NCBI GenBank assembly: GCA_021809365.1
Contig: JAKBAC010000140.1
Location: 1-8,861 of the forward strand
Length of the DNA: 8,861 nt
Reading direction: 5' to 3'
From: Planctomycetota bacterium
GTDB taxonomy: Bacteria; Planctomycetota; Phycisphaerae; WQYP01
The translations under genes were made by a program, and so were the position numbers. Numbering within the stretch: the first letter of the stretch is position 1; every line of letters starts with the position of its first letter. This document shows, in pieces, positions 1 to 4,625 of this stretch. The notes under the pieces were generated by a model that was not told the origin of the DNA, ran no database searches, and saw nothing but the letters and a program-made list of their open reading frames with translations.

Positions 1-368
1 GCGGCATTTTCCGCAGCGGTATTAAAGTTAAACGGTTCATAGAAAATGGCAAAATCATGGTTACCCATAATGGTGAATTCACAATTTTCGATGACCGTGT
101 CCAGGCATTCCAGAGGATTCGGACCGTAGCCGATCACATCACCGAGGCAACAGATATTTGTGATATTCCGGCGACGAATTTCCTCCATGACCACAGTTAA
201 GGCTTCCAGATTGCCGTGAATATCGGAAATAATGGCGATGGGCGGCTGCCGGGAGGCAGCATCCTCCGATGCGGGCGCAGGCGTGACCTGGGTTTGATCA
301 CCATTCTCATGGGCTTGCCGCACCGAAGAAAGTGAAGCAATGTCTTCCGCGTCTTGCTGGTTGTTCAT
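1..368 (-). CDS. Metallophosphoesterase, 5' part (3' end cut by window edge)
   Basis: Partial calcineurin-like metallophosphoesterase, reading leftwards from ATG at 368; 122 codons are visible before the window edge. Three of the family's metal-binding blocks are present in order: D-I-H-G-N (residues 49-53), G-D-V-I-G-Y-G (76-82) and G-N-H-D (102-105). These bind the dinuclear metal centre, and the later His blocks would lie outside the window. The compact spacing and the GDVIGYGPNP wording resemble the small YfcE/ApaH-like phosphodiesterase branch; the substrate cannot be told from the sequence. About 42 residues before the domain are polar, Gln/Ala/Pro-rich and probably disordered. The start has only a weak ribosome site (GGATAG, 7 nt upstream), but it is the only ATG in this frame before the domain. 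The tRNA-Val gene lies 89 bp upstream on the same strand, so read-through transcription is possible. Confidence 0.9.
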   Translation of the reverse strand, partial: MNNQQDAEDIASLSSVRQAHENGDQTQVTPAPASEDAASRQPPIAIISDIHGNLEALTVVMEEIRRRNITNICCLGDVIGYGPNPLECLDTVIENCEFTIMGNHDFAIFYEPFNFNTAAENA

Positions 369-457
369 GTCTGTCTATCCGGGCGTTACCCCGTCCAAAG
401 TCCTGCCACCGGTTTTGTATCGGTTCCTGATTACCTGCAACCGATTCCTTGAGGAAC

Positions 458-531
458 TGGGCGGTGAGGGACTCGAACCCCCGACATCCGCGGTGTAAGC
501 ACGGCGCTCTAACCAACTGAGCTAACCGCCC
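458..531 (-). tRNA. tRNA-Val (anticodon UAC)
   Basis: The reverse strand folds into a complete 74-nt cloverleaf. Acceptor stem GGGCGGT pairs with ACCGCCC; D stem is GCTC/GAGC; anticodon stem is CCGTG/CGCGG with one G-U pair, around loop CTTACAC; T arm is GGGGG-TTCGAGT-CCCTC; discriminator base is A. The anticodon is TAC (complement of 495-497), which reads valine GUA codons. The 3' CCA is not encoded (AGTT follows), so it must be added by a nucleotidyltransferase. Every helix can be drawn, so confidence is high. Confidence 0.97.
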
Positions 532-543
532 GTCCAACCCCCT

Positions 544-549
544 AGAATA
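544..549 (-). promoter_or_regulatory. Candidate -10 box for tRNA-Val
   Basis: On the minus strand TATTCT lies 12 nt before the first tRNA base and is followed by a G-rich discriminator (AGGGGGTT). Such a discriminator is typical of stable-RNA promoters under stringent control. The hexamer 17 nt further upstream, TGGCTG, is a poor -35 match, so this rests on position and the -10 alone. Confidence 0.3.
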
Positions 550-578
550 TCGGATTTCTGCCATTTCAGCCACCCCGG

Positions 579-594
579 CCCCGCGCCCGCGGGG
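579..594. repeat. GC-rich palindrome
   Basis: CCCCGCG, two bases, then CGCGGGG gives a perfect 7-bp stem. It is nested in a second possible pairing, CCGGCCCCG (575-583) with CGGGGCCGG (606-614), so two exclusive folds exist. It lies just upstream of the tRNA on the minus strand. Confidence 0.6.
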
Positions 595-657
595 CGGCAA
601 GAAATCGGGGCCGGCATCTGGGGTGCGAGTTTTCAAGACCAACCATTCTCTTAGCGC

Positions 658-671
658 CGGCATTTATGCCG
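658..671. repeat. Short palindrome CGGCAT-TT-ATGCCG
   Basis: This is a perfect 6-bp stem with a TT loop. It has the same plan as the hairpin at 8073-8090 (CGGCAGAT-TT-ATCTGCCG), lacking only the inner GA/TC pair, so both may belong to one REP-like family. Confidence 0.5.
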
Positions 672-684
672 TCGATTTTGCCGC

Positions 685-751
685 TTGCCGGGAAATATTG
701 CCGGGCCCCCGCGCATGCGCATTGACTCGGCGCAGCAATATTTCCGGGCAA
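685..751. repeat. Inverted repeat with 17-nt arms
   Basis: The left arm at 685-701 and right arm at 735-751 pair at 16 of 17 positions around the core GGAAATATTGC / GCAATATTTCC. The 33-nt loop contains its own palindrome, GCGCATGCGC (711-720). No T-run follows on either strand. Confidence 0.7.
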
Positions 752-778
752 CATGCCGTGCGGCGAAACTTCACATAG

Positions 779-797
779 CCGCCGGCTTTGCCGGTGG
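779..797. repeat. Hairpin with TTT triloop
   Basis: An 8-bp stem (one G-T pair) surrounds a TTT loop: CCGCCGGC, TTT, GCCGGTGG. It is GC-rich and stable, with no flanking T-run. Confidence 0.55.
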
Positions 798-893
798 AGG
801 AACGTACCCTGGCCGTCTCCCGCTACCGCCGCGACCAAACAGTGTAATTGCCCCTTGACCTGGAAGCCTGTCCGAATAATGCCCGGGGTGCGA

Positions 894-909
894 TCCCGGC
901 GCGCCGGGA
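894..909. repeat. Perfect 16-bp palindrome followed by T5
   Basis: TCCCGGCGCGCCGGGA is perfectly self-complementary. CGA and five Ts follow on the plus strand, which looks like an intrinsic terminator for plus-strand transcription. No plus-strand gene lies upstream, so I call it a palindrome and leave the terminator role open. Confidence 0.6.
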
Positions 910-929
910 CGATTTTTGGCTCCTGAGGG

Positions 930-1033
930 GCATCGCGCCAAAGAGCACCGTGGTGATAACCCGGTGGTTGGTTGGCGGCACCGGATCAACCACCGGATTA
1001 TCATCCGGTGCTCACGGACGCATCGCGGCAAAG
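930..1033. repeat. Stem-loop with flanking 14-bp direct repeats (miniature-element-like)
   Basis: Arms 944-970 and 987-1012 pair at 24 of 26 right-arm positions with one bulged base. The left arm is abutted by GCATCGCGCCAAAG (930-943). GCATCGCGGCAAAG (1020-1033) lies 7 nt past the right arm, so the flanks match at 13 of 14 bases. A second, exclusive 9-bp hairpin, GCACCGGAT (978-986) with ATCCGGTGC (1003-1011), shares the right arm. The arrangement resembles a small non-autonomous element with a target duplication, but the unequal right-hand gap and long flank make that uncertain. Confidence 0.6.
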
Positions 1034-1036
1034 AAA

Positions 1037-1194
1037 AAAGGTACCTGACACCTTTTCTCCGGAAAAAAGGTGTCAGGTACCTTTATTTTGGAAGGATTGC
1101 GTAATTGTTAGCTGCTGGCCGGAAGCGCCGGGATTGCGGTGGGGGCGCGGCCCCGGACCGTTCGGGTAGGGCAGAACTCCGCGTAGAATGGCGA
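1037..1194 (+). repeat. Hairpin/tail repeat element, copy A
   Basis: Positions 1037-1056 read AAAGGTACCTGACACCTTTT and 1065-1084 are its exact inverse, forming a 20-bp perfect stem with an 8-nt loop. A GC-rich tail follows at 1121-1194. Its first 24 bases are identical to the tail at 2061-2084, and the rest is clearly related. Copy A has about 36 extra bases between stem and tail (1085-1120), beginning with what looks like a shortened start of the tail itself. Short, stable, dispersed hairpins of this kind are typical of repeats mobilised in trans by REP-associated tyrosine transposases; that link is inference, since no transposase is present here. Confidence 0.9.
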
Positions 1195-1196
1195 TA

Positions 1197-1256
1197 TTTT
1201 ATGTGTTTACATGCAGCCAGTGTCTGGAGTGCAAGGCGATAGGGCAGCAGTTTTAG
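1197..1256 (+). pseudogene. 3' fragment of the DUF1963-like gene
   Basis: Positions 1197-1258 match 2706-2767 at 61 of 62 bases. In the intact gene this stretch encodes the last 19 residues (FYVFTCSQCLECKAI-A-QQF) and the stop codon. Here the only difference changes Ala to Gly, and the reading frame and stop are kept. Nothing of the upstream 128 codons is present: the fragment abuts the tail of repeat copy A. An ATG at 1188 could open a 22-codon frame, but without a ribosome site, so I treat it as a gene remnant. Confidence 0.9.
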
Positions 1257-1262
1257 CCACCT

Positions 1263-1799
1263 CTAAAGGACTGCCTTGGGAGCGCGAAGGCTTTTGCTGT
1301 AAAACCCGGAACGGTCGAAGCAACAGGGGCGTCGCTTGCCGGAAGCCAACATGGAGCAGGTGCAACGGATACGCCGGGTGCGCGTCTCGGTGTGCTTGGC
1401 TGACGTAATCCAGTGAATCCAGTCCCGGCGCGCCAGGGGCGTAATATCCCGCCAGATGGTCTTCGCTTGGGGGGCTTCCGCGAGAGCCTTTCGCAGGTCG
1501 GGCGGTATTTTGGGATCCGGTTCCTCGGCCAAGGGCGTGATTTCCAGCGTGACAACGTCGCCTGCGTTGGCACCCGCAGCCACGCAGATATTCCGGTCCA
1601 CTTTCAGCCAGTGGCTTTTTTGACCGTCCGGCTCAAGTGTAGCCTGAAAGGCAATGCCATTGATGCTGCCCTTAACCGACACCATGCCCCGCGACGGAAG
1701 CTTTCCGCTGGCAACCTTTGGCTGCGTAAGAAACAGCCACGTGCCAACCTTCGCATTCGCCGCCGGGCAGCACAGCGTGGCTCTGAACCGAATCGTCAT
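1263..1799 (-). CDS. DUF1905 and YdeI/OmpD-associated-like protein
   Basis: The 178-residue product has the two-part plan of a widespread uncharacterised family. The N-terminal DUF1905 beta domain covers roughly residues 3-88 and includes G-T-W-L-F-L and H-W-L-K-V-D. The C-terminal YdeI/OmdA-like helical domain covers about 97-161, with P-P-D-L-R-K-A-L, the T-P-L-A-R-R-D-W-I-H-W-I block, a run of TRTRRI, and the signature ending G-K-R-R-P-C-C-F. Relatives have been linked loosely to stress or bacteriocin protection; no biochemical role is certain. I chose ATG 1799 because DUF1905 begins directly after it. An in-frame ATG at 1829 and one at 1931 add sequence unlike the family. The gene sits between two direct copies of a repeat element and ends 6 bp from a gene fragment, so it lies in a rearranged locus. 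Confidence 0.85.
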   Translation of the reverse strand: MTIRFRATLCCPAANAKVGTWLFLTQPKVASGKLPSRGMVSVKGSINGIAFQATLEPDGQKSHWLKVDRNICVAAGANAGDVVTLEITPLAEEPDPKIPPDLRKALAEAPQAKTIWRDITPLARRDWIHWITSAKHTETRTRRIRCTCSMLASGKRRPCCFDRSGFYSKSLRAPKAVL

Positions 1800-1910
1800 G
1801 TCTGTCTTTTTCCGCACACCGGACTTCATGGCGTAATATCCCGCAGCGCATTGCGGCCTGATGAGCCAACTCCCAGCCGCGCCAAGCGGGCCGGCAAGCT
1901 CCATCATCTT

Positions 1911-1939
1911 GGTATAACTCAAACAAGCCATAAGCTCAA
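1911..1939 (-). promoter_or_regulatory. Candidate promoter for the DUF1905 gene
   Basis: On the minus strand TTGAGC (1934-1939) and TATACC (1911-1916) are spaced by exactly 17 nt. Each matches the sigma-70 consensus at four of six bases. A leader of about 105 nt would precede ATG 1799. Untested. Confidence 0.3.
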
Positions 1940-1968
1940 GGACGAAACAACCGGGGACGAAACAACCG
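1940..1968 (+). repeat. Two tandem copies of GGACGAAACAACCG
   Basis: Identical 14-mers occupy 1940-1953 and 1955-1968, giving a 15-bp period. GAGGAAGCAAAGGGACGCTA follows, leading into the hairpin element at 2009. Function unknown. Confidence 0.7.
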
Positions 1969-2008
1969 AGGAAGCAAAGGGACGCTACCGCCTTACATTT
2001 CCAAAATT

Positions 2009-2136
2009 AAAGGTACCTGACACCTTTTTCGATGGAAAAGGTGTCAGGTACCTTTTTTTCGGAAGCGCCGGGATTGCGGTGGGGCGCCGTGGCCCCGGGC
2101 CATTCCGACAGAGCAGAATTCCTTGTAGGATTGCGA
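2009..2136 (+). repeat. Hairpin/tail repeat element, copy B
   Basis: Arms 2009-2028 and 2036-2055 are the same perfect 20-bp inverted repeat as in copy A, here around a 7-nt loop. The GC-rich tail begins almost at once (2061) and runs to about 2136, ending in the block GTAG-G-ATTGCGA that copy A shares. Copy B is the tidier version and probably closer to the family consensus. It lies between the divergent DUF1905 and DUF1963-like genes. Confidence 0.9.
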
Positions 2137-2263
2137 GCGATGTAGTCAAATATTACAAGCGGCTAGGGCGGCCAAACCACACCACGAGGGAAAGAAGAAG
2201 TTCCGCGATCAAAGTTGGCGAGAGGATTCTCTTAAAGCCAAAGGACAGTGAAATCAGGGAAAT

Positions 2264-2292
2264 TTTACCGGCGTCAGTGTTTACCGCATAAT
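2264..2292 (+). promoter_or_regulatory. Candidate promoter for the DUF1963-like gene
   Basis: TTTACC (2264-2269) and CATAAT (2287-2292) are separated by 17 nt and match sigma-70 boxes at four and five of six bases. Transcription would start about 20-25 nt before the GTG at 2322. Confidence 0.4.
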
Positions 2293-2321
2293 AATATCCA
2301 GAGAAAAGTGAAAGGATATGT

Positions 2322-2765
2322 GTGCCGCGTATGCAAGTCATCGTACCAATATCGCCGGACCAGCTTGGCGGGCAATCGGCAGTTGTTGCGAGCGGCTTCC
2401 GCGTCATGGCAGAGCGCGGGAGAGCGGTGATCATTGAGTTTTATCAGAAACCCCACGGAATCGAATGGTTTGGCGGATTTGAGTTGTTATATTGCCAGCG
2501 ACAGCATGATCCGCAGGAATGCAAGGTGATTCGCAAAGCTAGCGACGAAGAGCGGAAACTTTTCCGAATACCGCTATGGATACAGGGAGACGAGGTGCCG
2601 CAGTGCTGCGGCCGGCCAATGAATTTCGTTGGACAAATTGACGATGACCGCCTGTGCGGTGAACGCCCCCCTGATGCAAAACTGTGGTGGCATGACGCGG
2701 CGAGCTTTTATGTGTTTACATGCAGCCAGTGTCTGGAGTGCAAGGCGATAGCGCAGCAGTTTTAG
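2322..2765 (+). CDS. Small eight-cysteine protein with DUF1963 (YwqG)-like C-terminal half
   Basis: A 147-residue protein with no signal peptide or membrane segment. The second half carries W-I-Q-G-D-E (86-91), P-x-C-C-G-R-P-M (93-100), F-V-G-Q-I-D (102-107) and then V-F-T-C-S-Q-C-L-E-C (131-140). Wording of this kind, a WIQ/CG-PM/QID block followed by a late CxxC, is what I associate with the DUF1963/YwqG group, whose function is unknown. The eight cysteines (58, 67, 95, 96, 112, 134, 137, 140) suggest zinc binding. Start is GTG 2322: AAAGGA lies 5 nt upstream, whereas the in-frame ATG at 2331 is too far from it. The last 62 bp recur at 1197-1258. The family call is from memory of motifs and could be wrong; that it is a real gene is more secure. 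Confidence 0.65.
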   Translation: MPRMQVIVPISPDQLGGQSAVVASGFRVMAERGRAVIIEFYQKPHGIEWFGGFELLYCQRQHDPQECKVIRKASDEERKLFRIPLWIQGDEVPQCCGRPMNFVGQIDDDRLCGERPPDAKLWWHDAASFYVFTCSQCLECKAIAQQF

Positions 2766-2768
2766 CCG

Positions 2769-3180
2769 CGTGGACTGTACTTTTTCCCGGTTCTTTACAG
2801 GCCGCCCCAAAGGCGTCGCATTCAACAGGCGCTCCGCATGCACCGGACCTAACGCCTCCTCCGGCTGTAACTTGCATTTTTTATACATGCAACTATGGCC
2901 TTGCTCGCGCAACTTCTCCACCTGGACCGCCTTTGGCTAATCATGACAAGAAATGTTTGTGATCTCGGATTGAAGGGTTCTGGAATATCCTATCCGACAC
3001 GTTTTCCGCGACAGACGTACGTCAGCCGATTCGTCTGTTAAGCACGGTCGAGGTTGTGACGTTTCTATCTCGGCTAAGGGTGAAAATTTGATTGCGGTGG
3101 GGCGAAAAATTAGGGTAAGTGTTCACGGCATGCGCTACATCCACTACAATCCCGGGGTTGATATGTTTGGTGGAGTTGTT
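2769..3180. other. Intergenic region without a recognisable gene
   Basis: About 410 bp separate the DUF1963-like gene and the phosphodiesterase gene. Open frames here are short, lack ribosome sites and show no domain. Two small structures stand out. TTGCAT (2872-2877) pairs with ATGCAA (2887-2892). ACAGACG (3011-3017) pairs with CGTCTGT (3032-3038), overlapping the perfect palindrome GACGTACGTC (3014-3023). The latter lies about 145 bp before the downstream start codon and could be an operator or hairpin, but nothing identifies a binding protein. Confidence 0.5.
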
Positions 3181-4503
3181 ATGCCCCGAATCTGTTTTAT
3201 TTTAGTTGCCGGATTGGATCACAAATTGGCGGCTGGTGCCGGTGGTGTTTTGGCGGACTTTGCGCACTGCGGCACGCTGGAACCCGTTCTGCCTGCGGTT
3301 ACCTGCACCATGCAGGCTACGCTGACCACAGGCAAAACGCCCGCCGCGCACGGCATTGTCTGTAACGGTCTGTATACGCAGGATAATCCCGCTTTGCATG
3401 GCTTACTCGATGATGACAGCTTTCCGGAATTTCGGCAACAAATCAGTTTCTGGGAGCAATCGAATAAACTTTTACAGGCCCCGCGTTTCTGGGCGGGAAA
3501 GCCTCTTCGCACGGCGATGCTGTTCTGGCAACAGTCCATGCCCGATGCCTCGGATATCGTGCTGACCCCCAAGCCGGAACACACGCCGGACGGCAAAACT
3601 GTTTCCAGTTGCTTCAGCCGCCCGCACGATTTGTATTCCCGCCTGACCGCCAAGCTCGGGGCTTTTCCCCTGCACCACTATTGGGGGCCTATGGCGTCGC
3701 TGCCGAGTTCGCAATGGATTATCAATGCCGCGATGGAAATCTGGCGACATGATCCCGTGGACCTGCAACTGGTCTATGTGCCGCATCTGGATTACAACCT
3801 GCAACGGTTCGGGCCTGATCATCCCGCCGCAGCCAAAGATGTCATCGATGTTGCGGCGCTGCTGGCTCCCCTGGTGGAAATGGTGCGAAGCGACGGCGGC
3901 AGCGCCATCATCGCCGGCGACTATGGCATGAATGCGGTGAACAAAACGATTTTCCCCAATCAGGCCTTGCGTGCGGCAGGCTTGCTGAAAACCCGCCCGG
4001 ACAATGATGGCAAACTGCTTATCGACTTTGCCGCCAGCAGAGCGGTCGCCATGGTGGATCACCAGATCGCGTATATTTATTGTGCCGCGGACGCGGTAGA
4101 ACAAGCGCACAAAGTCCTGCGCGCGCTGGAGGGCGTGGGAAGCATCGCCCAGAGCTTGGAAGAAAAATCCCATCTGGGCCTTAATACGCCCCGGGCCGGG
4201 CAATTGGTTGTATTGTCACAACCGGATGCGTGGTTCGCCCATGACTGGTGGCACAACGATTCCGAAAAACCGCTCTGGCAGTTTTCGGTAGATATCCACC
4301 GCAAGCCCGGCTATGACCCCCGTGAATTATTTTTTGATCCCGCGCGTAAGTGCATTGCACAAGACACCGCTCTAGTCAAAGGCTCGCACGGCGTTGTGAC
4401 CTCTGACCCTGAAAAGCTGCCCGTACTGTTAAGCGATATTCCCCTGCCGACGAAATCCACACCAGCCACCGCAATCGCCGCCTGGCTGGCGGATCAGGTG
4501 TAA
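3181..4503 (+). CDS. Type I phosphodiesterase/nucleotide pyrophosphatase family protein (alkaline phosphatase superfamily)
   Basis: A 440-residue cytoplasmic-looking member of the alkaline phosphatase superfamily. Family blocks in order: G-L-D near the start (Asp13); P-A-V-T-C-T-M-Q-A-T-L-T-T-G (Thr41 the expected nucleophile) followed by P-A-A-H-G-I-V-C-N-G; P-H-L-D-Y-N-L-Q-R-F-G-P (Asp204); A-G-D-Y-G-M (Asp247); and G-S-H-G (His403). Two metal-binding histidines of characterised NPP enzymes appear replaced, by Gln208 and Tyr248, so hydrolysis of nucleotides should not be assumed. Start ATG 3181 has GGTGGAG 5 nt upstream and the first strand of the fold directly after it; extension to 3088 uses a TTG without support. 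Members of this branch are often annotated only as nucleotide pyrophosphatase. It converges with the minus-strand operon. Confidence 0.85.
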   Translation: MPRICFILVAGLDHKLAAGAGGVLADFAHCGTLEPVLPAVTCTMQATLTTGKTPAAHGIVCNGLYTQDNPALHGLLDDDSFPEFRQQISFWEQSNKLLQAPRFWAGKPLRTAMLFWQQSMPDASDIVLTPKPEHTPDGKTVSSCFSRPHDLYSRLTAKLGAFPLHHYWGPMASLPSSQWIINAAMEIWRHDPVDLQLVYVPHLDYNLQRFGPDHPAAAKDVIDVAALLAPLVEMVRSDGGSAIIAGDYGMNAVNKTIFPNQALRAAGLLKTRPDNDGKLLIDFAASRAVAMVDHQIAYIYCAADAVEQAHKVLRALEGVGSIAQSLEEKSHLGLNTPRAGQLVVLSQPDAWFAHDWWHNDSEKPLWQFSVDIHRKPGYDPRELFFDPARKCIAQDTALVKGSHGVVTSDPEKLPVLLSDIPLPTKSTPATAIAAWLADQV

Positions 4504-4513
4504 ATATTGCTCC

Positions 4514-4614
4514 ATTCCTCCGTTACCTCCCCGGCCTCTTTGTGAAAAAGGTCCCTCCAATGTATTCGGAACGTGGAAAACTTAATTCACAAGAAGCGGA
4601 GGAAAGGGAGGAAT
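4514..4614. terminator. 101-bp imperfect palindrome between convergent genes (possible bidirectional terminator)
   Basis: Left arm 4514-4550 and right arm 4581-4614 pair at 29 of the 34 right-arm positions, with perfect outer ends ATTCCTCC / GGAGGAAT. The structure begins 10 nt after the plus-strand stop codon and ends 11 nt before the minus-strand one, so it fills the gap symmetrically. That position suggests a shared terminator. Against it, no clear T-run follows either arm. A miniature mobile element is the alternative, but I see no flanking duplication. Confidence 0.4.
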
Positions 4615-4625
4615 TTACGATGGGG

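Larger units (their letters stand above)
532..1036. other. Non-coding, hairpin-dense intergenic region
   Basis: I see no credible gene in this stretch of about 500 bp. Overlapping open frames on both strands encode only low-complexity Arg/Pro/Gly-rich peptides without ribosome sites. It holds at least six independent inverted repeats (579-594, 658-671, 685-751, 779-797, 894-909, 944-1012), followed directly by the hairpin at 1037. It does not show the conserved blocks of RNase P RNA, tmRNA or SRP RNA that I can recognise. It may be a cluster of REP-like palindromes or an unrecognised structured RNA. Confidence 0.6.

Noticed and set aside
307..663. 118-codon minus-strand open frame
   Set aside because: It runs straight through the tRNA-Val and overlaps the metallophosphoesterase start in another frame, with no domain.
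894..917. Intrinsic terminator (perfect palindrome followed by TTTTT)
   Set aside because: No plus-strand gene or RNA lies upstream to be terminated, and the minus strand lacks the T-run. Kept only as a palindrome.
1413..2291. 292-codon plus-strand open frame
   Set aside because: It is antisense to the DUF1905 gene and then translates the hairpin repeat (K-V-P-D-T-F-F, G-V-R-Y-L-F-F) and its tail; composition is Arg-rich and there is no domain.
2821..2960. Integron attC-like site (ACCTAAC near 2848, hairpin at 2872-2892) after a small hypothetical gene
   Set aside because: The only matching GTTRRRY partner (GTTAAGC, 3038-3044) is almost 200 bp away, the inner boxes do not pair, and no integrase or second cassette is present.
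2720..2962. 80-codon plus-strand open frame
   Set aside because: Its start lies in another frame of the DUF1963-like gene's 3' end (the same peptide start appears in the 62-bp duplicate), and the rest lacks any motif.
3088..3180. Upstream extension of the phosphodiesterase to TTG 3088
   Set aside because: A strong ribosome site (GGTGGAG) lies 5 nt before ATG 3181 and the fold's first strand begins there; the extension has no family resemblance.
3472..4203. 243-codon minus-strand open frame
   Set aside because: It is antisense to the well-supported phosphodiesterase gene, His/Gln/Arg-rich and without a ribosome site.
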